This document shows, one piece after another, positions 32,687 to 42,855 of a stretch of DNA of 54,662 nt (within the stretch, counting starts at the first letter, position 1; each line of letters begins with the position of its first letter). Source of the stretch: Methanoregula sp. (GTDB lineage: Archaea > Halobacteriota > Methanomicrobia > Methanomicrobiales > Methanospirillaceae); assembly GCA_026394605.1 (NCBI GenBank), contig JAPKXY010000027.1:1-54662 (forward strand), read 5' to 3'. The translations under genes and the position numbers were made by a program. Under the pieces are notes generated by a model. The model had not been told where the DNA came from. It searched no databases and saw only the letters and a list, made by a program, of their open reading frames with translations.

Positions 32687-33490
32687 ATGTTCGCTGATCA
32701 GGTCCAGACACCGATGATCATATCAGCTGTGGCCGTGCTTGTCACCCTGCTCTACGCATCGGTCCTGGACATCAGGGATCGCAGGGTTCCCTTCAGGACA
32801 TGGTACCCGATGCTTGCCGTGGGGATACCAGCGGCTGCGTGGTTCTACGTATCAATCGGGCTTTCCGGCAGGTGGGGACTCGTCGCGGGCTACATCGCCC
32901 TGAGCATCATCTTTTCCCTGATGTTTTACCTGTTTGCAGCAAAGAACCTGTTCGGCGGGGCGGATGCCTGGGCGCTGATCTTTTGCGCTGCTTGCATCCC
33001 GTTTTTCCCTGTCACCCCGCTCTTTGGTTATCCCCCGCTCGGGTTCCTGCCCTTTACCGTACTCACCAACGCCGTGTTCCTGAATCTTATCGTCCCCGTT
33101 GGCATCTTTGTGATGAACGTGGCAAAAAAAAACCGTGCACCGGTCCCATACATGTTCTTCGGGTTTCCAGTCGATGGCGCAAGTATTCAGAAGACATTCG
33201 GGTTTGTGATGGAGGATATGGAGGAAAAAGAAGGGGTTCTTATCAGAAGGTTTGTGGGCATGCGCGAGTCGTTGCGGCGGATGGTTTCAGGTGAGGGGCG
33301 GATCTATACCAAAGACCTTCGTCTCCACCCGGAACAATTCAAAAAAGAGCTGGCGCTCTACAAACAAGCAGGAACTGTCTGGATCTCATATGCGGTGCCA
33401 TTCATCATCCCGATCACCGCAGGTCTGATCAGCGCGATTGTGCTGGGGGATTTCCTCTTTTTAATCATGAAAGCCGTCATGGGTGTCTGA
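32687..33490 (+). CDS. A24-family prepilin (preflagellin) peptidase
   Basis: A 267-residue polytopic membrane aspartic protease that cleaves type III signal peptides of pilins and archaellins. The first catalytic aspartate lies in [10 protein letters not shown] (D28 or D31) and the second in GGADAW (D93), close to the GxGD motif. There are six to seven hydrophobic segments. A long cytosolic loop (about residues 150-235) is a feature of the archaeal branch. Being close to the Tad-like machine suggests that it processes its pilins, but no pilin gene is recognisable in the window. Confidence 0.9.
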   Translation: MFADQVQTPMIISAVAVLVTLLYASVLDIRDRRVPFRTWYPMLAVGIPAAAWFYVSIGLSGRWGLVAGYIALSIIFSLMFYLFAAKNLFGGADAWALIFCAACIPFFPVTPLFGYPPLGFLPFTVLTNAVFLNLIVPVGIFVMNVAKKNRAPVPYMFFGFPVDGASIQKTFGFVMEDMEEKEGVLIRRFVGMRESLRRMVSGEGRIYTKDLRLHPEQFKKELALYKQAGTVWISYAVPFIIPITAGLISAIVLGDFLFLIMKAVMGV

Positions 33491-33491
33491 T

Positions 33492-33848
33492 ATGATTCCA
33501 TTGAACTTTGATAACGGGTTGATTCCGGTTATCGTGCAGGACGCGGATACCCGCGAGGTGCTGATGGCCGCGTATGCAAACAACGAGGCAGTGGAACTGA
33601 CGAGAACCACCGGTTATGCCCACTATTACAGCCGGAGCAGGAAAAAGCTCTGGAAGAAAGGTGAGGAGAGCGGGCATGTCCAGCGGGTGGTGCGAATTCT
33701 CGTTGACTGTGACGAGGACTGTCTAGTCTACGAGGTGAAACAGACCGGGGCGGCATGCCACAAGGGGTATCCCGGCTGTTTTTACCGCACGCTCGATGGG
33801 AACATTATTGCACAACGGGTGTTTGATCCGGAAAAGGTCTACAAATAA
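33492..33848 (+). CDS. hisI: Phosphoribosyl-AMP cyclohydrolase HisI
   Basis: A 118-residue enzyme of histidine synthesis that opens the adenine ring of phosphoribosyl-AMP. The conserved [18 protein letters not shown] segment, the metal-binding [15 protein letters not shown] and the cysteines in [13 protein letters not shown] are all in place. ATG 33492 is used; the GTG at 33483 overlaps the upstream gene by 8 bases. It starts 1 base after the peptidase stop, so the two may share a transcript by chance rather than by function. Confidence 0.96.
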   Translation: MIPLNFDNGLIPVIVQDADTREVLMAAYANNEAVELTRTTGYAHYYSRSRKKLWKKGEESGHVQRVVRILVDCDEDCLVYEVKQTGAACHKGYPGCFYRTLDGNIIAQRVFDPEKVYK

Positions 33849-34014
33849 TAATCCAAACGACCATTACCTCCTTTTTATCCGTTTTTTGCTTTCACGTCAT
33901 TATCAGGGATGTTCTTGTGCAATCCTGAATTGATCAATTGACCAGTTCGTGGTTGATGACGTAGCTTTTAATACTGGATTTATCAAGTATGTCATTATAA
34001 GAGGTGTTTTAACG

Positions 34015-34293
34015 ATGGTCTTTGTCCCTGATTTAGTCCCAATGATCAATATCCTGCTCTGCACGATTATTGTTGTCCTTGGGATTATCGTATATACGAG
34101 AAAAGAGGCGATCGGTGCCCTGCTGATCGCAATCGCGTTCGGGCTTTTTGGCATTTCCCATATCTATACCCTCATGGGACTTGGCCCAAGCTGGGAAACA
34201 GCCATGATCACGGCACGGACATCCGCCTACCTGTTGGTTATCGCTGCATTGTACCTGTTTCTGAATGGCAAGGATACGATAACCCCAAAATAG
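34015..34293 (+). CDS. Small three-helix membrane protein
   Basis: A 92-residue protein with three hydrophobic segments (MINILLCTIIVVLGIIVY, AIGALLIAIAFGLFGISHIY, AYLLVIAALYLFLN), short charged loops and a KDTITPK end. GAGGTG precedes ATG 34015, so this start is preferred to an upstream one at 33949. The family is not recognised. It stands alone between hisI and a convergent gene. Confidence 0.7.
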   Translation: MVFVPDLVPMINILLCTIIVVLGIIVYTRKEAIGALLIAIAFGLFGISHIYTLMGLGPSWETAMITARTSAYLLVIAALYLFLNGKDTITPK

Positions 34294-34458
34294 TTTTTTT
34301 CTCGTTTTACTGCGTTTGATGCCATGGATTTACGGGCCATCCATTGACAAATGTTACCATCCATAGACTTGGTGAGCCGACAGCCCGAATTGCTGCTGGA
34401 GTGGGAATACGAGGAGAAAAAGAAGAGAAGGAGAGGGAAGGCTTACGCAGTTGATGGA

Positions 34459-34887
34459 TTATTTCCGCATATACGCCTTCACGTCACGGTATGCCGGTTT
34501 ACTGGGCATGACGGGGTAATGGGTTGATTCGAGTTTGAAGAACCGGTCCTTTTCCATATATTTCTGATGGATTCGCTGTTCGATGGCTCTAAGGAAGATC
34601 TCGTAATACCGCTCACTGCCCTCTGCCTCATCAAGACCGATCCGGTCCATGAGGCTACCGACGAGGTTCTCGATAGCTTCCTTTGAGAAGATCCTCTGCA
34701 AGCCTTCTTTGTCATACTCCTGTACGATCAGGATGAGATCGTCGATTGCAAGGTTCGCCTGCTTCTCCATAGCAGCATCTAACTGATTCCGCTGACTCTC
34801 GGAATACTTCTCTGACCGCCCTTTTTGTGAAGTATTGAGGTACTCCCGGCACGGTTCTGTCAAAAAGCCGGATTTTTTTCCCGCCAT
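34459..34887 (-). CDS. Conserved hypothetical helical protein
   Basis: A 142-residue, mainly helical, charged protein starting MAGKKSGFLTEPCREYL. The opening resembles a group of archaeal proteins of unknown function known from halophiles, a likeness recalled by eye only. A central segment ENLVGSLMDRIGLDE and a basic end YRDVKAYMRK are visible. No enzyme motif is present. It diverges from the PIN-ATPase gene with 271 bases between, and its longer upstream frame is rejected as unlike protein. Confidence 0.72.
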   Translation of the reverse strand: MAGKKSGFLTEPCREYLNTSQKGRSEKYSESQRNQLDAAMEKQANLAIDDLILIVQEYDKEGLQRIFSKEAIENLVGSLMDRIGLDEAEGSERYYEIFLRAIEQRIHQKYMEKDRFFKLESTHYPVMPSKPAYRDVKAYMRK

Positions 34888-35075
34888 GCTTATTGCCTTA
34901 GGAACTATCAGATGGAACGTTATATTAAATATTGCATGTTCGACCGGACGCTGATCCACCTGAATAGTGGGTGCCGGAACGATGACACCCCCACATTGCA
35001 GCAGGCAACCCCCAACCCGGCCAGAGTAATTCCGCGTACGCTTATAAACGTTTGCAGCACATACCAGTACCGTAC

Positions 35076-35094
35076 CAACGATAACCGATCGTTG
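35076..35094. promoter_or_regulatory. 7-bp inverted repeat upstream of the PIN-ATPase gene
   Basis: CAACGAT (35076-35082) and ATCGTTG (35088-35094) form a perfect palindrome with a 5-base centre, 64 bases before the ATG at 35159. The gap is divergent, so a regulator binding here could act on either gene. A TATA-like CTTATAAACG lies at 35041-35050, 26 bases to its left. The element might also be a chance hairpin. Confidence 0.35.
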
Positions 35095-35158
35095 AACGGG
35101 TAGAATAGAATATCGACCAATATCTACAGGAAATAGCAATACAGGAGCGAACATTTTT

Positions 35159-37105
35159 ATGAACTTGGTACCGGATACCAGCGTCCTGATCGACGGACGC
35201 ATTACCTCGATGATAAAAACCGGGGATTATAAGGGTGCAACAATAATTGTCCCTGAAGCGGTTGTCGCGGAACTCGAAGCGCAGGCGAACCAGGGGCGGG
35301 AGATCGGGTTTTCCGGGCTCAATGAGCTTCAGGCACTCTGCAGACTTGCAGAGGAGAAAGTGATCGAGCTCAAATTTTCCGGCACCCGGCCGACACTCGA
35401 GCAGGTGAAGCTGGCAAGCGGCGGGGAGATCGATGCGTTGATCCGCAACATCGCGATTGAGAACGCTGCCCAGTTCATCACGAGCGACAGTGTGCAGGCA
35501 GAGGTTGCGCGGGCAAAGGGGCTCAATGTCATCTACCTCAAACCCCAGGTGACGGACTTTGTACCGTTGGGCATTGACCAGTTCTTTGATGAGCACACCA
35601 TTGCGGTGTATCTCAAGGAGCGCATCTGCCCGGTTGCGAAGAAGGGCACCATCAATGCGATGAAGCTTGTGAAGATCCGCGACCATCTGACCACAGAATA
35701 TGAGCTTCGGGCGCTCGCGCAGGAGATTCTCGAACGGGCAAAGCGTGACCCCGACGGGTTCATCGAGGTCGAGAAGCGCGGGATCACCGTCGTGCAGATC
35801 GGCTCGATGCGGATCGCGATCGCACGCCGTCCGTTCTCGGACGGGATGGAGATCACAGCAGTCCGCCCGATTGTCGATATGACGCTCGAAGACTATGTAA
35901 AAGCAGATGTTATCAAGAGCAGGCTTGCAGGTGAAAAGCGCGGGCTGATCATCGCGGGATCGCCGGGGTCGGGCAAGACGACCCTTGCCCAGAGCGTGGC
36001 TACGTACCTTTCTGAAAACGGCTTTGTGGTCAAGACCATGGAAGCCCCCAGGGAATTGCAGGTGCCCGACCAGATCACGCAGTACACGATGCTGGATGGC
36101 AGCATGCAGAACACTGCTGACGTGCTCATGCTCGTGCGTCCTGATTTTGTCATTTTTGACGAGCTGCGCAAGAACGAAGACTTCCGGATTTTTGCCGACA
36201 TGAGGCTTGCGGGAATGGGAATGGTCGGCGTCGTCCATGCAACGGATGTCCGTGACGCGCTCCAGCGGTTCTCGGATCGCGTGGATTATGGCGTGCTCTC
36301 GCAGATCATCAATACGATCATTTATGTAAAAGAGGGCGTCATCACGCGGATCTACGATCTCGGGTTCACCATCAAGGTACCGGACGGCATGGCAGATGAT
36401 ATGCACGTCCGCCCTGTTACAACCGTAACCGATTACGATACCGGAGCGCTGGCCTTCGATGTCTTCCGGTATGATGGTGAGACGATCATCATGCCGGTGA
36501 TGCGATCCGCAGACCGGAAGGCAGCACCTCCCCCAATGGTGTCACGCGGAATCCCCGCTGTTCCGACAGTCCAGATTACACCGCAGATCCGGACGCCCGG
36601 CTTTGAACCGCCCTCCAGAAATGAGGGAGACGAACGCACCGCATGGAAGCTTTCGGAAAAGGAGATCCAGCGCGAAATCGGGCGGTACACTGATGGCGTT
36701 GTCGATGTGCAGATGATCAGTGACACAAAAGCGGTCGTGTATATCGATGACAGGGATGTTCCGGCAGCGATTGGCAAGGGCGGTAAGAACATCTCGGCGA
36801 TCGTCAATAAGATCGGCATCGGGATCGATATCAAGCCAAAAAGCGATCTGGACAAATCGAAAAAGGATGAGGATGAATTCAGCCTCGGCGGTGGGGTGAA
36901 AATCCAGACCGATAAAAAGCAGCTGACGATTGTCGCCCCCGACCATAACGGAAAGATTGTTGATGTCTTTGCGGGCAAGGAGTACCTCTTCACCGCAACG
37001 GTCAACGAGAACGGCGAGATCCACCTTTCGAAGAACTCCAGCATCGCACAGGAAATGATCCGGCGGTCAACCGCAGGAGAGCTCATCAAACTGCGACCGG
37101 TGTAG
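35159..37105 (+). CDS. PIN-domain, PilT-like ATPase and KH-domain protein
   Basis: A 648-residue archaeal protein with three parts. An N-terminal PIN nuclease-like domain (about residues 1-130) starts LVPDTSVLIDGRITSM with an acidic residue at the expected position. A secretion-type ATPase follows with Walker A GSPGSGKTTLAQSV (about residue 266) and VIFDELRKNEDF near 340. A C-terminal KH domain (about 525-560) carries AAIGKGGKNISAIVNKIG. The combination implies RNA handling driven by ATP; the biological role is not established. AGGAG lies 11 bases before the ATG. It precedes leuS by 34 bases. Confidence 0.92.
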   Translation: MNLVPDTSVLIDGRITSMIKTGDYKGATIIVPEAVVAELEAQANQGREIGFSGLNELQALCRLAEEKVIELKFSGTRPTLEQVKLASGGEIDALIRNIAIENAAQFITSDSVQAEVARAKGLNVIYLKPQVTDFVPLGIDQFFDEHTIAVYLKERICPVAKKGTINAMKLVKIRDHLTTEYELRALAQEILERAKRDPDGFIEVEKRGITVVQIGSMRIAIARRPFSDGMEITAVRPIVDMTLEDYVKADVIKSRLAGEKRGLIIAGSPGSGKTTLAQSVATYLSENGFVVKTMEAPRELQVPDQITQYTMLDGSMQNTADVLMLVRPDFVIFDELRKNEDFRIFADMRLAGMGMVGVVHATDVRDALQRFSDRVDYGVLSQIINTIIYVKEGVITRIYDLGFTIKVPDGMADDMHVRPVTTVTDYDTGALAFDVFRYDGETIIMPVMRSADRKAAPPPMVSRGIPAVPTVQITPQIRTPGFEPPSRNEGDERTAWKLSEKEIQREIGRYTDGVVDVQMISDTKAVVYIDDRDVPAAIGKGGKNISAIVNKIGIGIDIKPKSDLDKSKKDEDEFSLGGGVKIQTDKKQLTIVAPDHNGKIVDVFAGKEYLFTATVNENGEIHLSKNSSIAQEMIRRSTAGELIKLRPV

Positions 37106-37139
37106 CACATAAAAAAGCAGGGTTTTTTTAAGGGGTTGA

Positions 37140-39926
37140 ATGTCGTTGGCCGAATTTGATCCGGATGCGTTCGAACACCAGGCGCAGGAGCGGTGGCAGC
37201 ATGCATTCGAACCGGACCCGACAGACTCGGAGAAATATTACCTGACCGTCGCCTACCCGTACCCGAGCGGGGCCATGCATGTCGGGCACGGGAGGACATA
37301 CATCGTCCCCGACGTGATCGCGCGGTTCTGGCGGATGCGGGGCAGGCAGGTGCTGTACCCGATGGCGTTCCACGTGACCGGTGCGCCCGTGATCGGGATC
37401 TCCAAACGAATTGCACGCAAGGATGAGAAGACGATCCAGCTCTACCGCGACCTGTACAGGGTTCCGCCCGATGTGCTGGAGAGGTTTGTCGAACCGCTCA
37501 CGATCGTCAAACACTTTTCCGACGAGTACCAGCGGGTGATGACCGCGTGTGGTCTCTCGATTGACTGGCGGCGCAGGTTCACGACGGTCGATCCGACCTA
37601 TTCGAAGTTTATCGAGTGGCAGTGGAAGCACCTGTACGGTGCGGGGCACGTGATTAAGGGAGCGCACCCGGTCCGGTACTGCACGTACGATGAGAATCCT
37701 GTCGGCGACCACGACCTTCTGGAAGGAGACAAGGCAGAGGTGATCAAATTCACGCTCGTCATGTTCACGTGGGGTGATGCCGTGATCCCGACCGCAACGC
37801 TGCGCCCCGAGACCATTTACGGGGTCACTAACCTCTGGGTAAACCCGAACGTCGTGTATGTCCGGGCAGTTGTTGACAAGAAACCGTGGGTCATCAGCCG
37901 GGAGGCGGCAGAGAAACTCCAGCTGCAGGACCACACTGTTGCCATCGAGAGGGAAATTCCGGGCACCGACCTCATTGACAACAAAGTATCCCACCCCCTC
38001 TGCGGCGAGATCCCGGTCCTTCCTGCGGAATTCGTGGATCCTGACATGGCGTCGGGCATGGTGATGAGCGTCCCCGCCCACGCACCGTTCGACTATATTG
38101 CACTCCGCGACCTCCAGCGGCAGGGGAAATATACATCCATCAAACCTGTACCGCTGATCAAGGTGGATGGCTACGGCGACATGCCAGCGCAGGATGCCGT
38201 GGAGAAGGTGGGTATTACCAACCAGCTCGACCCCCGTATGGAGGCGATCACACAGGAGGTCTATTCCGCAGAGTTTGCAAAAGGCAGGCTTTTTGAGAAG
38301 TTCGGCGGAAAGCCGGTACGGGTCGCACGTGACGACATTGCCGCGCTCATGGCTGACAAGTACGGGTCCGTCGTGATGTTTGAGTTTGACACCCGCCCCG
38401 TCGTCTGCCGGTGCGGCAACCGGGTGAAGGTGAAGATTCTCCACGACCAGTGGTTTTTAAAATACAGCGACCCGGCATGGAAAAAGCAGGTGTCGGACCA
38501 GCTCAAGGAGATGGCGCTCGTGCCGGCAGAAGTCCGTGCCGAGTTTGACCGGACCGTGGACTGGCTCAAGGACTGGGCATGCACGCGCCGGGTCGGGCTC
38601 GGGACGCGGTTTCCCTGGGATACCTCCCAGCTCATCGAGCCGCTCTCGGATTCGACCATCTACATGGCATACTACACCATCGCCCACAGGATCCGTGAGA
38701 TGGATCCCGGACTACTCACACCGGATGTATTCGATTATATTTTCCTTGGGAAGGAGTCGCCCAATCTGCCCGAAAGGAAGAGACTGGACGCGATGCAGAC
38801 AGAGTTCCTCTACTGGTACCCGTACAACTTCCGGTTCTCGGCAAAGGACCTGATCTCCAACCACCTCACCTTCCAGATCTTCCACCATGTGACCATCTTC
38901 CCCAGAGACAAACTGCCGCAGGGGATGGTTGTCTTCGGCATGGGGTTATTAAATGGCGCCAAGATGTCCTCGTCCAAGGGCAACGTCTTTTTGCTTGAGG
39001 ACGCGGTCAGAGAGTTCGGAGCCGACACCGTGCGGATGTTTCTTGTGGGCAGCGCCGAGCCGTGGCAGGACTTTGACTGGCGCAACGAACTGGTCATCTC
39101 AACACGAAAGCAGATCGAGCGGTTCTATTACGCCATCCGCGAGATGAAGGATATCGGAGGAGAGCCGGCAGACATCGATGTCTGGCTCGCGAGCCGGTTA
39201 CAGGAGCACATCCGGAAGACAACCGAGGCGCTGGACAATTTCCAGACCCGGCAGGCGCTGCAGGAGTCATACTTCGGGATCGAGAACGACCTGAAATGGT
39301 ACCGGCGCCGCCTCGCACAGGAGCGTGACGGCAGCAGGATGCTCTTTTCAATCTGTTCGGCATGGGTGCGCCTGCTCGCCCCGTTTATCCCGTTCACCTG
39401 CGAGAGGCTCTGGCAGGAGCTCGGTGAAGAGGGGCTTGTCTCGTTTGCCGACTGGCCGGTTGCCGATGAAAAGCAGATCAACCGCCGGATCGAACTTGCC
39501 GAGGAACTGCTCCTGCGCACCGTTGAGGACATCGAGTCGATCAAAAAACTCATCCAGATCACACCGGAATCGATCACCATCGCCCTTGCACCGGCATGGA
39601 AGCACGAAGTCTTTGCCACGATCGCCTGTGCGCCGGACAAGAACCTCGCCATCCGCGAGGTGATGAAGGACGAGGCGATGCGCCGGCGCGGCAAAGCGGC
39701 AACCGATGCGGCAAAGCAGTGCACGACCCTGATCCACCGCCTGCCCCCGCAGGTCGTCGGGCTCATTGCAAAGGACGGCATCAACGAGCGTGCGGTCTTT
39801 GAGCAGGCAAAGGCGTTTTTACACAAAGAGTTCGGCATCCCCGTCCACATCACCGATGCCGAGGGCAGCCGCCACGCCAAGGCGGCGGCGGCGCTACCGT
39901 TCAAGCCGGCGATTGTGATCGAGTGA
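37140..39926 (+). CDS. leuS: Leucyl-tRNA synthetase
   Basis: A 928-residue class I leucyl-tRNA synthetase of archaeal type. The HIGH-type signature is [15 protein letters not shown] (about residues 39-53), and the second signature reads KMSSSKGNV (about residue 607; the third position is Ser where Lys is common). The CP1 editing domain is present (for example [16 protein letters not shown] and [11 protein letters not shown]). The archaeal C-terminal tRNA-binding domain ends [18 protein letters not shown] lies before the ATG. Length is typical. Confidence 0.97.
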   Translation: MSLAEFDPDAFEHQAQERWQHAFEPDPTDSEKYYLTVAYPYPSGAMHVGHGRTYIVPDVIARFWRMRGRQVLYPMAFHVTGAPVIGISKRIARKDEKTIQLYRDLYRVPPDVLERFVEPLTIVKHFSDEYQRVMTACGLSIDWRRRFTTVDPTYSKFIEWQWKHLYGAGHVIKGAHPVRYCTYDENPVGDHDLLEGDKAEVIKFTLVMFTWGDAVIPTATLRPETIYGVTNLWVNPNVVYVRAVVDKKPWVISREAAEKLQLQDHTVAIEREIPGTDLIDNKVSHPLCGEIPVLPAEFVDPDMASGMVMSVPAHAPFDYIALRDLQRQGKYTSIKPVPLIKVDGYGDMPAQDAVEKVGITNQLDPRMEAITQEVYSAEFAKGRLFEKFGGKPVRVARDDIAALMADKYGSVVMFEFDTRPVVCRCGNRVKVKILHDQWFLKYSDPAWKKQVSDQLKEMALVPAEVRAEFDRTVDWLKDWACTRRVGLGTRFPWDTSQLIEPLSDSTIYMAYYTIAHRIREMDPGLLTPDVFDYIFLGKESPNLPERKRLDAMQTEFLYWYPYNFRFSAKDLISNHLTFQIFHHVTIFPRDKLPQGMVVFGMGLLNGAKMSSSKGNVFLLEDAVREFGADTVRMFLVGSAEPWQDFDWRNELVISTRKQIERFYYAIREMKDIGGEPADIDVWLASRLQEHIRKTTEALDNFQTRQALQESYFGIENDLKWYRRRLAQERDGSRMLFSICSAWVRLLAPFIPFTCERLWQELGEEGLVSFADWPVADEKQINRRIELAEELLLRTVEDIESIKKLIQITPESITIALAPAWKHEVFATIACAPDKNLAIREVMKDEAMRRRGKAATDAAKQCTTLIHRLPPQVVGLIAKDGINERAVFEQAKAFLHKEFGIPVHITDAEGSRHAKAAAALPFKPAIVIE

Positions 39927-39999
39927 GAGAAGAAAAAGAGAGACCGGGTATCCAGTTTATTGGGGGAACGCGAAAAAATTAATTTTTTTTGTTAAAAAG

Positions 40000-40570
40000 T
40001 TAATGTAACCATCGTTTCCCGATAACAACGACACAGAGCCCCAGTGCGGCAACGACTATCACCACGTCCACGCCCGCATACGTGGTCCGAACCGCACCGG
40101 CACCACTCTGCTGCGAGAACGGGGTTGTCTGCGCAATACCCGCACCGCCACCGGACACCATCACTGCCCAGATGCTGAACCGGTTGGTGGTCGCAGACAA
40201 GGTCATCGCTCCCGCATCGACATCTGTTTTCAGCGCTGACCACCTGGTATCTGATTCATCGTACCATGCGAGGACGAGTTTTGATGCGTCGCTAACGGCA
40301 GCGTTAAGGTCCACTGTCGAATATTTTACCTTCATTGTTGCATCTTTTGGCAGGAGCCCGGACAACCCGTAAACCCGGAACAGGGTGCTGGCAGGGGCCA
40401 TGCCCGCCGGGAGGGGTTGGATCAGGTCTTTTATCACCGGTTTAAGGGTGACTTCGGTCTCAGAGAAGACCGAACCTCCAGGGAATTCGATGGTCACGCG
40501 CCCTTCAGGGGTCGTAAAAACAGCCGGACTATGGGGGCTGAGTTTGATGCTGCCCGCCCGATTGGGTAAA
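40000..40570 (-). pseudogene. Remnant of a surface-exposed protein gene (C-terminal part)
   Basis: On the minus strand, from about 40570 down to TAA 40000-40002, a protein-like stretch begins SIKLSPHSPAVFTTPEGRVT and passes through a beta-rich domain (VTIEFPGGSVFSETEVTLKP, KVKYSTVDLNAAVSDASKLV). It ends in a membrane helix and basic tail (VVIVVAALGLCVVVIGKRWLH). This is the C-terminal end of an anchored surface protein. Upstream of 40570 the frame turns to non-protein-like sequence, so the N-terminal part and signal peptide are missing. It meets a second remnant head to head. Confidence 0.65.
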
Positions 40571-40946
40571 CAGTCATGGTGGGTTTGCGGCAATTTCGAT
40601 CGTCCGGTACTGAGATGACCACAGCACGGATATCCTTGATACCCACCCGGTGTATGACAAGGACGGGAATATATTTGTCGACGAGAACGGGAATATGGTC
40701 TTTGAGGCATTCTCACCCAAGGGTCTCTCCATTTTCGGGATGGTCTCCGCCAAGGCATCAGCAATAAAGCAGCAGGAAGAGCCCGGGGCTACCATCCAAC
40801 CCATCACGAAGCCGGCAATGTTCACCGATATCGGCATGTTCAGCTGGATCCTTGCTATCCTTACAGCGAATCCGATACTACTTGTCATCATCATCGCGTT
40901 CATTGCCTTAGCCTTGTATTTTGGCGTGTTGAGACGTAGAATATAA
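40570..40946 (+). pseudogene. Remnant of a second surface-exposed protein gene with in-frame stop
   Basis: On the plus strand a protein-like frame begins near 40570 (GGFAAISIVRY), hits TGA at 40611-40613, and continues in the same frame with DDHSTDILDTHPVYDKDGNI, FEAFSPKGLSIFGMVSAKA, and a final membrane helix (NPILLVIIIAFIALALYF) with tail VLRRRI. The only later start would be GTG 40650, which cuts into the domain. The 5' part is lost, so a decayed gene is the best reading. A T/A-rich tract follows. Confidence 0.65.
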
Positions 40947-41173
40947 AAAAACAAATAAAAAATTTTTTAGTTCATCCCATTCCCGCTGGTACAGGTTAAA
41001 ATACGGTACCATTTCGATTACTCATGAGACCTGTGCATCGGGCACGAACTTGATGCTCATGGTTAATTCCGGCTTTTGGTTAAAAAGGGGGGAATGATAC
41101 ATCCTTTCGAGAACACCGCGCCATCTGTTGATAGTGTGTGAAGGATGTACCCGACACTATTATTAAAAAAATT

Positions 41174-41491
41174 TTATTTCTCGATTCCACTCTTTGCCCG
41201 CTTCACCCGCTCCTTTGTAGAAAAACCGGTAACCGCATCGAGATATTTACGGAACCGCCTGTTGGTGTCGAGAATAACCTCATCGCTCACGCTTATGTCA
41301 GATTCAGTGTCGATAATAACGGACTTTCCCCCCATCCCTGCCTTCACATCGAGCCTTTTTAAGGCGCCGGAACTGATCCGGTATGTCCCACCGGATTCGG
41401 TCGGTTCGGAACCGAAACAGTCCTTCAGCTCCGTGGCGATCCGTGTACTAAGGTCTTTTGTTAATCCCCGTTTAACCGGATATTCCTGCAT
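41174..41491 (-). CDS. DUF5611 family protein
   Basis: A 105-residue archaeal protein of the DUF5611 type: MQEYPVKRGLTKDLSTRIAT at the start, a beta core with GGTYRISSGALKRLDVKAG, and a C-terminal basic helix RVKRAKSG. No enzymatic motif is seen, and function is unknown. It is divergent from the PAC2 gene, with about 45 bases between starts. The pairing of DUF5611 with PAC2-like genes may be local. Confidence 0.8.
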   Translation of the reverse strand: MQEYPVKRGLTKDLSTRIATELKDCFGSEPTESGGTYRISSGALKRLDVKAGMGGKSVIIDTESDISVSDEVILDTNRRFRKYLDAVTGFSTKERVKRAKSGIEK

Positions 41492-41535
41492 AATACTTTT
41501 TTAGCTCCATGGTCTATGTTAACCTAGTGATAGCA

Positions 41536-42318
41536 ATGGGATTGCCACAGCAACTGATTCCAAAATCTCCTGATGGTGAAGGGAAAAACAGATCTCCATC
41601 ATCACCAGGATCCCCCGATCTGAAAATTTTTTCTCAACCGCTTGCCCCGGACACCGCCGTGCTCATGGGCTTTCCGGGTAGCGGGCTTGTCGGGAGCATC
41701 GCGCTCCAGTACATGGCCGACCAGCTCGAGTTTGAGCTGATCGGTACCATGACCTCCAAATACTTCCCGCCGCTCGCAATGATGAACAAAGGGGTGATCA
41801 ATGATCCCGTCAGGATATACGCAAAAAACAACCTTGCCGCGATCGTCGCCGATATCCCGATCCACCCGATGATCTGCTACGAGGTCGCCAACGGGCTCAT
41901 GGACTGGCTGGCGCCGTTCAAGCCGAAGGAAGTCGTGGCGATTGCGGGCATCATCACCAACGAACCGGAGAAGCGCGTTTTCGGCGTTTCGACCACATCA
42001 GCGGCTCTCCCCCGGATCGCGGACCTCACGCTTATCCTGCCCATCGGCAGCATCTCGGGGATCGCGTCAAGCATCCTCACCGAATGCAAGATCCGCGGCA
42101 TCCCTGCGTACGGTCTCATGGGCGAGACCGTGAACGCTCCCGACCCGAGGTCGTCAGCAGCAACCATCGATGTGCTCAACAGGATGTACAACCTGAACCT
42201 TGACACCAAGCCACTCCTCGAACAGGCAGTGGAGATCGAACAGAGCATGCACAAGCTCGCCGAAGAAGTGCAGTCCGCAGAGCAGACCCCAAAAAAGGAC
42301 CTGCCGATGTACGGGTGA
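41536..42318 (+). CDS. PAC2-family protein (proteasome assembly chaperone-like)
   Basis: A 260-residue archaeal PAC2-family protein, related to the chaperones that help proteasome assembly. Diagnostic segments are MGFPGSGLVGSIALQYM, PLAMMNKGVINDPVRIY and IPAYGLMGETVNAPDP. The C-terminus is helical and carries the tail TPKKDLPMYG, reminiscent of the proteasome-binding C-termini with a penultimate tyrosine/hydrophobic residue. ATG 41536 is preferred to ATG 41509, because the extra N-terminus would be unusual. The last bases overlap the GTGA option of the next gene. Confidence 0.88.
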   Translation: MGLPQQLIPKSPDGEGKNRSPSSPGSPDLKIFSQPLAPDTAVLMGFPGSGLVGSIALQYMADQLEFELIGTMTSKYFPPLAMMNKGVINDPVRIYAKNNLAAIVADIPIHPMICYEVANGLMDWLAPFKPKEVVAIAGIITNEPEKRVFGVSTTSAALPRIADLTLILPIGSISGIASSILTECKIRGIPAYGLMGETVNAPDPRSSAATIDVLNRMYNLNLDTKPLLEQAVEIEQSMHKLAEEVQSAEQTPKKDLPMYG

Positions 42319-42323
42319 TTGCC

Positions 42324-42722
42324 ATGAGATGTCCAGCATTAACCAGCATTTCCCCGGAAATCATAAAAGAGATCAGGACCGGGCGTCCCCGTACGCTCGA
42401 GCTCCAGAGCACGCACAACATTATCACGGTTGCAAATATCATCCCGGGACCCGAAACCCATCTCTTCATGACCAACATCGATATGGAAGACCTCGGTACG
42501 GGCGATACCGGCATCTGCGTGTATGTTCTGTCGGTTAATATCACGATGAAGCGGATCGTAGAGTTCGTGCACGGGCTGCACTACGAGGAGCGGGAGCGGA
42601 TGTCTGCCCGTGTTCAGGTGAAGTACTGCGCCTCATCGGTCGTCAAAGCGGTCTACCATGAAGGGATCATCCAGCCGACGTCGGTTGATGTGCTGAAATC
42701 ATCGTGCTACCATGCGGGCTAG
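42324..42722 (+). CDS. DUF473 family protein
   Basis: A 132-residue archaeal DUF473 protein: MRCPALTSISPEIIKEIRTG, then VANIIPGPETHLFMTNIDMEDL and YVLSVNITMKRIVEFVHG. The family is mostly restricted to methanogenic archaea, which supports the taxonomic suggestion, and its function is not known. The ATG at 42324 follows GGTGAT; a GTG at 42315 would overlap the PAC2 stop by 4 bases. The two genes are likely one transcript. Confidence 0.88.
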   Translation: MRCPALTSISPEIIKEIRTGRPRTLELQSTHNIITVANIIPGPETHLFMTNIDMEDLGTGDTGICVYVLSVNITMKRIVEFVHGLHYEERERMSARVQVKYCASSVVKAVYHEGIIQPTSVDVLKSSCYHAG

Positions 42723-42855
42723 GAAGGGACTTTATACTTTTTTTTCTCTCACTCATTCACAGGTTGCAGGATACGACAGAAAGTGTGATCATCCTCATAT
42801 GAGAAATATCACATATATTTTTTGGGTCTGATAGATACTATTGAAAAGAAAACAT

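Noticed and set aside
35042-38444. Minus-strand frames of 454, 327 and 438 residues opposite the PIN-ATPase and leuS genes
   Set aside because: All are antisense to well-identified genes, with His/Arg-rich composition and no domain.
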